64,000 nt of DNA, from positions 90,096 through 154,095 of the forward strand of contig JASJOG010000471.1 in the NCBI GenBank assembly GCA_030142905.1. The letters are read 5' to 3'. This DNA is from Heliopora coerulea (Eukaryota > Cnidaria > Anthozoa > Scleralcyonacea > Helioporidae). Each line of letters opens with the position of its first letter. Position 1 is the stretch's first letter. Of the stretch, positions 10,503 to 22,955 are shown in pieces. A program made the translations under genes and the position numbers. The notes beneath the pieces are model-generated. The model was not told the DNA's origin, searched no databases, and saw only the letters and a program-made list of their open reading frames with translations.

Positions 10503-13500
10503 TTAAATATGCCGAGTATATTTTATAGTCTGCCAGCACCATCAGTAATTATCCGCAGAAAATTTTTATATGTTCAATGTTTTCATAAGGTGCTGGACTC
10601 AAGGTCAAGGTGAAGGTCAAAGTCAAAGTCAGGAAAATTCGACATTTAGAGTGTAAGACCTCCTTAAGACAGATTCTGTCATCATGCTTAGGTATACATA
10701 TGTGCTCTAAGATGTAGTCATTCACGAGGTCGAAACAAAAGACCAGACAATGGAAGTATTCATGAGGAACAAATAAAGAAAACATAAGCCAAAGTACAAG
10801 GTATGAATGCCATAACCAGCACAACCATGAAAGCAATACGAAAGCGAAACAAAGGTTCTTTAGTCTTGTGTTTGTGCTTCCTTTTGCATCACTTGAGTGA
10901 ACAAGGCTTATGATTCTTCAGCCTGACTTATGTGATTAGCTATTTTGAGTACAGACCCTGTTTATTATTGGATCACCAATGTAGCAATACCTCCTGGGGA
11001 CACCTGTCATCAACTCGTACACAACACAACGTACAATCGTACACGATAATAAAGTATATACGATGGATAACTAAACTGATTAAAGGAATGCTAAATGTTT
11101 GAAATCTGCCCAACAAATCATGAATACTTCAGAATCTCATCAAATATCATTTTACTTGTTTAACTTTTATGTTCCACTGACAAGTAATTAACTGGAAATC
11201 AAAACCAGTACTTCTTTCAGTAACTTCTCTTGTCTATTCATAACTTATTCGTAAAGTTCATATGAACTTAATACCGTCGGCGGAATCAAGACACTTCACA
11301 ACAGGAATCACAATATGTCGAATGAGATAAGTGCATGCCTAACTTGAAATTTCCAAACACACTAACCAGATAGCTATAGCCATTTTCGATCTCTCTTGAA
11401 ACGGTATGATTATCCAACAAAATCGGTTTTCCTTAACGTTTTACTGCAAGATTTGTATCAATAGTATCACGGTTTTGTAAACATCCAGCACGGTAATACA
11501 ATTCAGACATAACACTGATATGTCTCGACATAACACTGGGATGTAAATCACTCTGGAAACATTCCTGTGCAGGATTTAATGTAAGAACGTTTTTAAACGG
11601 GACCAGTGATGTTGCCTCTAAATGTCTAGATTCATAGCACTGCTCCGGTCGCGTTTAGTAACCTTAAATATTCAATTGGGCACATACAAAGCGTGTTCAA
11701 ATTTCCCCGAGATGGATATTTCGAGTTATGACTTCCTGGTAATCCTTAACTAGAAGGTAAATACGATTTAAGTATCTTACCTCAATTCCGATAAAATCTA
11801 ATGAAATGAAATACTCCGCTAAATGTAATCGTAAATTGCAGTCTTAACAGATCTTCTTGCGGGCTAATAAATTTTTCCCGCTAGTTTCCTTTCAATATTG
11901 TAAAATTACTTTGGTTTATTAACTCCAGGTTGACCAATGGCACGACACATTCCATTTTACTGTCTGATACTTTGATAGGTTGGGTAAGAATTAACATTCT
12001 ATTGGCTATTGTCAAGGGCGATGAATCCCTACCCATTTTCTGGACCAACAAAGTGATTAAAGGGGAAGTGAGAGACAAGCTACTTACTTTTGCATGTATC
12101 CTGACAAACTTATGATTTTTTGAAACAGCCGGTTTTGCTAGGGTATAAAAACCCGGTTTAAATATATAGACCACTTGCATTTTCCCCCCTGTTGGAGGAA
12201 AAATACTTACAAACAAAAGCATTACATGAAGTATTTAATCTGTTGAACGTCGGAACTTTCAAGTTGTCCTGCAGATGGGTCGTTTTGCACGTGAATGCAA
12301 TTGGTCAACAGAGTTGTAACCGACCAACGGTAGCCGATTTGTTCGTTAAATGGCAGGTGTTCAGGTCAGGTTAGTGCTTTTGACGCAAGACTGGGTATCG
12401 CTGATTCCGGCCGTAATTTTCAATCTCATTGGTGATTTTCAACTTTTTGCGTCGCCAAAGTAAGAGGGAAAATCGCAAATGTTGCCGCTCTAGCTCAGGA
12501 GACGTGACAGCTCAAAAATTATATGCAAGAATAATTTGCAGCAAATTCACGAGTTAGATCTTTAGCGATAAAATGCTTATGGTCATTAGTACAACCTCCA
12601 GACAAATTGCATCTTTTCGTGCATTGGCGATACGACATTTAAGCCAATTAGAAATGAATACAAACCACTTCCAAATTTTTGTTTTTCTCAAGGTCTGTTA
12701 GCCAGCTTTTCGTTGCCAAGATTTGTCTCTTCGTGTAGCCACCACTGTCAATTTAAGTTAAACATTCGTCTAAAACGCAAACATGGGATTCTTGTTTTTC
12801 ATGTTGAAGCTTTTCTTTTCTAATAAACTGACAAATTTAGGAAAAATGTACATTACCGTCGATCATGGCTTTTGGAGAAGTGTCACTCAAATTGTCAATC
12901 TCCTCATGCATGCAAATATCCCGCAGCAAGTGCAGTAAATCAGGGGGGGGGAATAAAGGGGATGTATCCCGCCCAAACCTTTTGACATCAGTGGATAACT
13001 GCCGTTATCATCCCTTCCACTTTTGAACTTGAGAATTTCGAAGGAACTTGAGAGTATCTAATTTAAAATTCTTATAGATCCATTCAAATATTGTATTTGC
13101 CCCGTCCTATTTTCTGTTGGTTATTTCGTGAGTAATTACACATCAGTTCTTCAACTCGTCATCGCAGTTGAGTAATAAATCAAACGGTCTTAAAGAGAAA
13201 AACGGTGTTGTTTTTTAAGAAACATCCCCCCAGCTCTTCTTACATGAATTTACGCCCCTGCATGCTGCGTGAAGAACATTTTGAACGCAGAAATGAGGAA
13301 TAGGTTGAGAAGAAAAACTTCTGACTAGTCACACTGAAGATGCAGCGAAGGTACATTTTAAAATTGGTACTAGAAAGTATTTAAGGACTGCTATATAAGT
13401 CATTTATTAGTAGTATTCGCTGGGGAAACAACATCACTTATAGTAGCCTATTGGCATAACGACGGAAAAATACAGTTAGTTCAAGTTTTCCCAATGTACT

Positions 13501-16500
13501 GAAACTATATTAAGAAATATTAATTGTTATACATATTATCCGTATACATCTTGTGATGTATTACACTCACTCTCATCTTGTGATGTATTACATTGTCTAA
13601 AGATGACACCATTGCCTGATGATGCAGGAAAGTCTGGTTATTATTTTGACTCCATGCTTTAAATGCAAGCATTTCCGAAGTAAACATCATTCAAGAATTT
13701 GTGTATAATTTACAAGCAAAAAGGTGGCATGTCAATGCATTCGAACTTTTTAAGAGGGCTTTCGAAGGTGGAGAATTTTATTTAATAAGAAAAAATAGGG
13801 AAGGTCACGAAAGTCAAATCGTTACAATCACGTAGCTTTGTTTAGTTTATATTGATATGAAAGGACATGAATATTTAAATATTATAACTGAACTTATTTG
13901 TGTGCAAACTGAAACAGTGCAGATTCGCAAGAACGCAAAAAACACCAAAAATTGGAGACTTTGACATTTGTTTTATGGAGATGATCTGCTGTGTGACATT
14001 TATGAAAGCGACAGAAAGAGAGCGAGCGGGAGAGGATAAAGTGATGAATGACAGAGGAAATTTTTTTATTTCATTTTTGGAATGATGTTTGAATAAACTT
14101 TATATTGCTTCTTAATAGTTTGAATAGTTTGATTGAAGGAATTGATATTTTGCCATGGTGTTTCTTTTTAAATGATAGTTTATGTCAAAAGTTAAGTGAC
14201 TGCACAAAGGTCTTTGTATTTTTATAGAACAGTTAATTTCTCACTTGGTTTCCTGTCACGAAATTTCTCATTATATAATATCGTAGACACATTGATGGTC
14301 TTCTACCCAAAAGTTCAGAATTGCGAGAACTGTTTGCGGGGCATTATTGGATGTCTTCGAATGTTTTTTTTAGTCGTGTGACAGTGTGACTGTTTTATGT
14401 CACAACATGTGTTGGAGTACGTTCTGATTATGACGATGAAACCATATTCATGAGAAAATTTAAACAGAGAATAGTTACTGGTAATTGACACATTACCATT
14501 ACTGTATGGACAACAATTTTCGTGTCATCAAATAATTTCTTCTCAGTTCATGTCAGAGGGCGGCAGAAAACCGCAGGGATAAGAGGTTTGATGATGCACT
14601 TAGGATACTCTGATGTTGATCTAAAGTCTGGTTACACGAGCTAAGTAAGCACAAGCACAAGTTCAAAAAAAAAAAAGATAGGACAGAGTAGGTATTCCTG
14701 AGAAACATCAACATTATCACCAACACATGGTATAAACATAACCACTTATGCAAATATAATAGCAATAACAAAGTAGAAGACAAAAGTTCTTTTGTCTCTC
14801 GCTTGTGCTTTCATTTCATTTACGTCAAATCACCGGTAAATTTTGCTTGTGCGTTGCGCTTTTGCTTCTATCATGCTAGTGAGCCGGGATTAACGGTTTC
14901 GGCAGAGTTCAACCAAAGATAGGTTCACGTTCGTGTGACCATCACAAGCAGTTACTAACGGGCATGGGTCATTAGAAAATTCAGTTTATGAAATTACTTA
15001 AGATATCTGTCTCTTTCTGTTCCTGTTGTGAACTGTTTTGCTTTCACTGACATGATTAAACCCTTTCGAACTTTTAAGTAAGTATGTAAACTTTATATTT
15101 GTACTAAATAACCCTATCAGCTGACAAAGCTGTCCTTGCTAGTTGTCAAGTCAGGGCCACCCCTCACGGGTCAAGTGTTACTACAGGACGCTTGGAAACC
15201 GGAGTGCCAAGAGAAAAGCCGCGCTGCTTGGCAGATTCAAAATGGACAACACTCTACTTTCACCTGAGTAACGTAATTTTGATGAGGAAACTGCACGAAG
15301 CCGGAATTGAAATGTGGTCATAGTGCTGAGAGATAAAAAAACTACAACTGTGCCAACTAGTGCATCTCCAACATGATGAATAAGTGTTGAATTAACATCA
15401 AGAGTTACTGTTAGAAGTGCAAGTATTAATATTGAATTTCTTGTCGTTGGAACTTCTAAAGAAAGCAAGTGGTATTTACTGGGAAGTAGTCATGCTTTTA
15501 CGCAGCAGTTCTCAACCGTTTTACGTCCAAAAGAGAATGAGGCCACAGAAGTTGATTTTTCTGATTTCCAGGGGGGTCTTGCAAAGATTTTCCAACAGCT
15601 TTTTCCGGGTAAAAACACAATCGTGAGTCTTTTGTTTCATGTTTTTTTGTTTTATTTTCTCCCAGAAAAGTAAAGCGAGTTTTTATGCGTCTTCATTATC
15701 ATTCTGCTTCGATGAATCTAAATTATTGCCGAAAAACAATTTTCATCTCCATATCACCCAAACACCTCTCTTAGTTCAACGTACCCAAAGTAAACTTAAC
15801 CGAGGACTTTGCTTCGACCTGAAGTCCTCGGTAATTAATAGTCGGAAACTCCAAATATTTCAACTGTTTGCACAAATTCGAAAATGTCCACACTTATCTA
15901 TGCCAATCTCCTAAGCTTTTGAAAATTGCTGTTGTAGCTAAAAAATTCTTATTTCTATATTGGAATCGGGCTAACGCCAAACAATTATACCCGTCAAAGG
16001 GGGAGCTCCCGCCCGAAAAGAGTTAAATAATTAAGATACCAGGATATAAATCATAGTTTATTTGGAAAAAGTTGAGCGGAAACGCTGATGTTCTCTTAAG
16101 TTCCAAAGGTTTTTGAGGAAATGAAAGATATCTTGGCCACCATTTTGTATTTTTGGAGGCGCACACTTTAATCCCTGCTTCCAACGCCAATAAATTAACG
16201 TCACCAATTTTCTAATGAAATATTCAATTTTCCTCAAAGAGCTACGACAAATTCTTCAAATTCAGTGTCGAAAATCGCCAAACATTCCCATTAGTTTCGA
16301 TGTGAGCAAAATTCATAATAGATCTCAAAAACTCTTTCAAAATTATAACCTTCCCATTGGACATCGCGAGCGCCTGCGGAGAAGACAGCACTACCGATAC
16401 TCCGAAAGTATCATTCTTTAGGGACGTCAAGACTGGAGCATGACGAGTGCACGGTGCCTCAAAAAGATTTGCCAAGAAGTAGCGTTTACCTTACCTAGCT

Positions 16501-19500
16501 TTGAGTCCGTCCTTGAGAATGGACTTTGAAGAAAAAAAAATTGAAATAACTTTTATACAGGAAGACGTACTTATGTATTTCTGTCACTGAATCCATCTTT
16601 TCTTTAAGGTATATGTCTTTGTCTGTAGATCCTAAATACTTTAACCTGGTTTCACGCGTTTTGATTTAACCGATTCTTCGACTTCAGGGTGTTATTGTAC
16701 CCTCTTCATTCTGTAAATTCCCTTCAGATCTGACACTAACTATTACAATTAGTATTTTCGTCTTAATACGTGAAACATAAATTATCCATAATATTTTGTG
16801 CATTAGCTCTTTCTTAGCGGGACAAGTCTTTTACCATTTTACTCTGGCTAGCGTCAGACGACTTTGCTCGCCAAGTGAGGACTCTCTCCGGGAAAGTGTT
16901 AAAGAAACCAAAAAAAAAAATTGCTCAAAGAAACTGAGGTCCAAATTATAATGAGGAAAAAAAACTGACTCTGGAGTTCATTATTTTTCAATATTATATA
17001 ACATACCCAACAAGATATTAATTAAATGGTCGGACGAACAAGCCTATCCCGACTGTGCTCGTAAAATGCGTATAACCTGCTCCCTTGAATGCTAAAAAGT
17101 TGCTAAACAGACCTCCTTCAATGTTGATAAAATTGACCTAGGTTTGGATAATTCTTCACATCATCCTCAGCCTCATCCAGTAACTGCTTAATATCAGTTA
17201 AGAAAATAACTCGAATCTTTAAGGTTTAAAAAGTTGCTCGCAAATATGGGCGTATATTAAGGAAATTCTTAACCGAACAAAATTTTCTGTTGTTCAAGAT
17301 CTAGTTGTAAGGCTCTATACAAACCAGATGTCATGAGAAAAGTAAATAATAAAGGCGCCTTCTTCTGTTCGGCAAATCACCATCCATTTTAATTCATGAC
17401 AAGAAAATAATGGTATAAGGGCGCTTTTTTTTTAAAACTTGTGACTAATTTTATCTGATTACCCATTAAAATATTAGATGAGGATTGCAATAGGCCTGCG
17501 AAACGTTATCAAGTAACACGTTATTTGTTCAAAACATTGATAAACATCAGTAAATTCGCGAAAATTTAGGTTTTCTATCAAATTGTTCACTTTTCTCTGG
17601 TTGATATGATGCTGTAAGCCAATAACTTGTTCAAAAGTTGCTCAGAAAGACAAAATTTACTCGAGGTTGCTAGACCTTCAGAACGTTTTTTCAAACTCCA
17701 ATTGTTGCTCAAAAATTTACCGAGCACAATCGTGATTGGCTTAATTAGAAGGGGAACATGGCTGACTCCGTATGTGCTCTTAGGGAAAGGGCACAGAGGT
17801 AGCTACCCCTTCTTGCCCCCGTGGGTACAACACTCATGCGCATGTTACAGTGAACAAGACAAACCCAAATGAAAGACGTGGTTGAAATTGGACCAACAGA
17901 AAATCACGTGGCATTTTCGAACCTGGCTAGGCCATTTTATGTCAATTTTCTCCAAAAATATTGGTTTGTTTCAGTAAGTATAATAAACACTAGAGAGAAC
18001 GTTTTACTCTTCAATCAAATACTATAAACAGCAAATAAAAAAATTCAGTTTCACTTCGTTTTCCAAAGGCTCTTCTATGTATTTGATCATTGGTCGAATT
18101 CTCTCTGTTTCTTACGTTTGATAAACGACTGCATTTTGAACAGACAAGTTTTCAGTTGTTAAAGATTCATTCCAAGACCATATGTTACACAGTGACCATC
18201 GAAGGACCGAATAGTATAGCAATGGGGAGAAGACCAACAGAAATTAACTGGTCAGTACAGTGAGCATTTTGAGACGCTGGAAGAGGCATTTTAACAGGGA
18301 TGAGGAAAAAGTGGCTTACAGGACAATGAACTGGAACCGTAGTTTCCCGGAATGTTCTTACCAAGGGCCAGTTGTACAAAGTTTGGGTAGATTTTCCCAC
18401 GGACAATCTTATTCGGCGGTATCCATATTACGAACTACCGAGCCTTAATCTTGTGCCCTCGAATAGTCTTGTCCAGCGGATATGATCACCTCACAGTTCA
18501 TTTAATGAAATTTACGTAGCTTGGCAGTGACTTTGTTAGGGTTAATTTATTGGGGCAGCAAAACAACAAAAAACTGTGAGAAACAGAACCTAACAGATTG
18601 TGTTTTTCGATATTTTGATTACGTGGTGGCTATCTCGTTTCTACAAACGATTTGCCTGATGGTCAGCGGATTCGGTGCTCACCACGAAGTAACATCGTTT
18701 GGGATCACCTGGTGAATGGCGACGAGTGTCTGTTTGATGCCGCACCAAGGAAACCTTGGTTGTAAAAACGAATGTTGCCGAGGTCCAGAATACGAAGCAA
18801 TAATCTAATTGTTGAACGGGTTCAATAAAGTTCAATATTCTGGAAAGAAATTGGGGGGGTCTATGTCTCCCCTGGGTCTCCCTCGCAACGCTTATGTTCC
18901 TTAGGTCAAAACATCGATAAGAGTGTTCACTGACTGGATCTTATGAATCAGATAAGCCGTTTGGGGCTTGAAACAACTGAACCCAGGCCGCAGTTCTTAA
19001 AAAGATAATATGGCTAACTTCATGAGAAAAAACCTTTTCTAATTAAGAGTTAATCTGTTAAAATAATTCCAACCAGTTCCCTAGATGCAATCTGAGAAAT
19101 TAGTGCATCAAAATTTCACGATTTCTGGATTAAGTTATTCGGCTTTTCTGAACAACCAGCCTTTAAAGGAAACACAAATCGCATAATCGCTATTCGATAT
19201 TTGCTTGTATGTAAGGGCATTCGCCTTCTAGAGAAAATTCAAATTGTTTGGATGATTGTGGGTTAGAGATTTGGTTGCTTAAAACTGGCTATCTTGCACT
19301 TCTGTTACCTAACATGGCTTAGTGGATTTTACGCCCAAGAGAACGTCTCTAATAATATATGTAAATGCATGAAACGCGACTGAATTCTCCATTAAAGTTT
19401 CGTCATATAACATTAGAATTACGGATTACAAACCCTTTGTTATTCATCTTCAATATTTTGTTGGTGAAGAATAAGTTTTATTGCTAAATTTAATAGTGCA

Positions 19501-20481
19501 TGTTTCTCCACTTCACATTTAACTAACAATGATGAGCCAATTGAAATTATCAAGTTGTCCACTTTATGAAGAGATGTGAAGTAAAGTTGTTGATAGTAAA
19601 ACTAAATAGTTTTTGCCTGCAGCTGACTCCTGTTTGTAATCGCGAGGTATCAATAGTAACGGAGTGTGCGTGAGGTGGAGTTCATTCTATGTTACATGAA
19701 TTCAAAGCGATATGGAGTAAAAGACAGAATTAGTTGCCATTCAATAAATAACGTCAGTCTTTGCTGTTATGATGATAAGTGATACTTCATGAGTGATGGG
19801 TCGAGGTCTTTCACCCTGGTTGGTTGGATTGTTCAGGCGCGTTGGTAGCACCACAAGGGTTGTCGAAATTAACTAATCATATGAGCTCATAGTGACTTAC
19901 AATACAATAAATCTGATGGAGCAATAAGACGGATCAGATGTTTTTGGTGCGTTTTAGGGTAAAATCCGTTGGTTTAATTGAACTGCGCTTGCAGCCCGGT
20001 CATGTGCACTATTTATATGGAATTAAACAGGTCATTTTACGCTGGGAATTATAACCTGGGAACAAGTAATCATTCCATCTAAGCTCTATCGACGTTTCTT
20101 CAAGGTTAGTCCACGACGCTCCAGTACTGCGATATTTGAGACAAATTCACGTGTTGAAGTGAATGCGCTGGACAGCGGACGTAAACAGCTACTGCAAACT
20201 AAGATACCAAAAATATCAACTTAAAAAGCTTACCAAATTCACTTCTGTAGCGCCCTTGCAAACAGGGAAAATTTTAGAAATATTCTTACCAATGATTTCC
20301 ATTTGTTTTGTTTGTCCACGGCTCGAAATAGGAGATGGATACAACTCCAGGAGAATGTCCAGCGGATTCAAGATAATTCATCGCGTTACGTCATGATTAC
20401 CCTTATGAAAATCTAAGATGTCGTTTGAAATGTGAAAAGCATTTGGAATTGGAACATTTTTACGGACGAAATTTTTCCGTT
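10503..20481. other. About 10 kb without recognisable genes
   Basis: I find no protein family and no tRNA or rRNA. The interior carries small things only: a TCAAGG/TCAAAG run at 10604-10630, a 19-bp direct repeat at 13547-13592, homopolymer G tracts at 12943 and 18851, and a TATAAAAA motif at 12143 inside a short CCGG-bounded palindrome. Sequence near 10780-10880 loosely resembles 14690-14815, which suggests an old dispersed repeat. Open frames of 60-113 codons here show no domain and overlap on both strands. Parts may be introns or intergenic DNA of host genes whose exons I cannot identify. Confidence 0.45.
13547..13592. repeat. 19-bp direct repeat, two copies
   Basis: The unit CATCTTGTGATGTATTACA occurs at 13547-13565 and again exactly at 13574-13592, separated by eight bases. 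It looks like a small local duplication and no function is implied. Confidence 0.7.
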
Positions 20482-20672
20482 CACATATGAAATGGGAACG
20501 TTTTTACATAAGAAATACTTAATTCCCATATGAAATGGGAACGTTTTCACATAAGAAATACTTAATTCACATATGAAATGGGAACGTTTTCACATAAGAA
20601 ATACTTAATTCACATATGACATGGGAACGTTTTCACATAAGAAATACTTAATTCACATATGAAATGACCTCG
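20482..20672. repeat. 43-bp tandem repeat, about 4.4 copies
   Basis: A 43-bp unit repeats at 20482, 20525, 20568 and 20611, with a partial copy from 20654. Each unit contains CACATATGAAATGGGAACG followed by CATAAGAAATACTTAATT. Copies differ by one to three bases. Flanking bases contain further CACATATGAAATG half units (for example near 20718). The CACATATG core resembles the CACATGTG palindromes clustered at 26697-27015. Confidence 0.85.
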
Positions 20673-22600
20673 TTCAAATTTTCGCCTGTCAAATATTGGT
20701 GTTTGAAACATGCATGTCACATATGAAATGGAGGACCCGCATTTGAAAAATAATTTTGTGTATGTAATTTTCATTTCGAATATGGGATTAAAACAATAGA
20801 CGTGTTAAATATGATTGAGATGAGGTGAAATTGCATGAGAAATTTTTTCAAGGATATTCCAACAAAGGATCAGATGGAGATGACAGCAGCCGAAGCCTTA
20901 GTTTAGTGATGGATGGGTATGTTTGACATTCCAAAAGCAAATTCAGTCCGATAACGGAACACATTTTTCGTCAACTTTATTAAAAACAGTTTGTGAGCAG
21001 CTTGGGTTTACATAAGTGCTTAGTAGTTCTTGGTATCTAAAATTTCTGGGAGAATAAATTTTTAGAAGGAAACTCTGAATAACTGTCTGGTGGTGGTTTT
21101 TGGTTAATTAACCTGACACTTCAGCAGTAATACTGCAAATGGTAGCGTATGCCATCAATTCAGAGCCTTCCGCAACCACAGGAAATAGTCCTCTTGAACA
21201 GTGTTTAAAAATTAAAAAAAAGTAAACCCCGCAAAAAGTCCCCAAACAGACCGGCATAAGTTTTTGTTTCCTTTGTAGGATTACGAAGATGATGATAGAT
21301 AGCGATGAAAAAGACTTACCGACAGAGAAAAAGTGACAAGATTATTGCAGCAGAACGCCAAGAAGTGGGAGAAAGTTGTACAAAAGACAAGAAAGAAGAT
21401 TAAAGATTCACAAGAGCAACAAGTAAGAAATTAAAAGCAACTGAACAAGTCCATCACAACAAGTTATCATATCAATGATATGGGAATAAAGAAGTACCAC
21501 AGTAAAGATTTAGAGCAAGCTTTGAAATTCCCGTCGGTATCCTCAAATTTCTGTTGTACAAACAGAACCAGTAAGTTGCCAAATTAGAGTGAAGTACGGC
21601 GGCCAAGACAGTGGCGTGATTAAGGTAGGGAAAAGGGGAAACCTGTACCCCCCCCTTATTTTACTGCCATGATAAAGTTATTTCTTGAAATACTACACAA
21701 AATATCTTAGTACGCCCTTAGTCTGAATCCCGTGAGCCTAAAATGTAAAACAAAATAAGTAGGTTTTCTCCCAAAGACAAAATTCTCCGTAGCCATGGTT
21801 TGAGTTCCCAGTTTGCCACGCAAAAATGTACGTCTGGCAACGCTGAGCAGAGGAGTGATGACAGTACAATGAACTGTTACCTCGGTATTGACAAAGAGCC
21901 TCCATAAAGTTGATCAAGTGAGGGCAATGAGCAGGAGCAACTGCCTGGTGAACCACTATCCATCCACCAAATAGAGGCAATGTTTCAAACAAAGTTCTTA
22001 CAGTCATTTGCCCCACCAGACCTATATTTTTTTTAAAATTCTTTTTCACGGGGTTGGGATCTACTTAGAAATTGGAACTCAAAGCAGGACTGCCATAAAT
22101 TCTGATGCTAAGAGTAAGTTTACTAGTTTAATTTGGTATCTTAGGCCCCCCTGATACGGATTCGAGGAGGTCTAAGGTGTTTTGTGGAATATTAAAGGCA
22201 ACAATTTTATCAGTCGATTTACTTATGAGGGCAGAGCTCCGCTAGGTTCGCCCTTGGCCACCCACCTGTGCACAGTCAAAAGAGAATCAGTAATATATGT
22301 GATTACCATCAGCTACCACTGGTGCAAACACTGGAGGACCATGTATATACGATTAAAAATTGTATAGTAAACAAGATAGGAGAGGAGTTTGATGATGTAA
22401 GTCATTTATTAACTTTATTGTATTCGTGACGTAACATGTTGCTGCTATTTTCGTATAGACAGGTTAGGGTCGTGACAAGAAGGTATTGATCAGGAAGAGG
22501 TGACCGGAAGTACTGGGTACTAAATAAAATAGAAGATAGGGAATTTTGAAAGCAGATGCTGCGGTTTTGGTTCAATTGTCACCGGGTGGTGACACGTCAA
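20673..22600. other. No gene recognised
   Basis: Apart from the CACATATG half units just after the tandem repeat and the possible hAT end at 21609, I see no coding sequence. The minus-strand frame at 21738-22049 has no identifiable domain. Confidence 0.45.
21609..21660 (+). mobile_element. Possible hAT-type terminus
   Basis: Starts CAGTGGCGTGATTAAGGTAG and continues into G-rich and C-rich tracts, like other hAT ends in the window. No matching opposite end was found nearby, so this is either a truncated element or a chance resemblance. Confidence 0.3.
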
Positions 22601-22602
22601 CA

Positions 22603-22733
22603 TTTAGGATTAGGATTAGAATCAGTGTTAGGATTGGGGTAGGATAACGTTTAGGATTAGGACTAACCCCAACCCTAACTCCAATCCTCTCTATTACCCT
22701 AACCATAATCCTAGTGCTAACTCTAACATTCAG
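22603..22733. repeat. Degenerate telomere-like block in head-to-head arrangement
   Basis: The left half carries TTAGGATTAGGATTAG and later TTTAGGATTAGGA on the plus strand. The right half switches to CTAACCCCAACCCTAACTCC and CCCTAACCATAATCC. The strand switch lies near 22661. The order is G-rich hexamers followed by C-rich hexamers, i.e. an imperfect inverted repeat of telomere-like units. It could be a simple palindromic repeat within the LTR or 3' region of the neighbouring gypsy element, or a decayed telomere-telomere junction. Confidence 0.55.
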
Positions 22734-22955
22734 AATATTCCTGAAGCTCAAGACCGCAATATAACGTTCATTTATTTTATTACCCATTTAACGATTCATT
22801 ACACTTTGTTTACATAATCTCACCTGTCTCTTTTTCTCCGCCTTTCTTTCCCACGTGACTTACAGAACACTACATCTCTTCTTAGCAAAGAAGAAAATTT
22901 AGCTCTAACACAAGAAAAAATTAAAAGACCTAATGGTTTTTTAAATGTACAACAT

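Noticed and set aside
12943..13265. Possible hAT element with CAGGGG-type ends facing each other (G-tract at 12943, CGCCCCTG at 13258)
   Set aside because: No matching target duplication flanks the two ends, and inverted-repeat similarity stops after about six bases.
22572..22787. Minus frame within the telomere-like block
   Set aside because: Its repeated residues come from the hexamer-like sequence, not from a protein.
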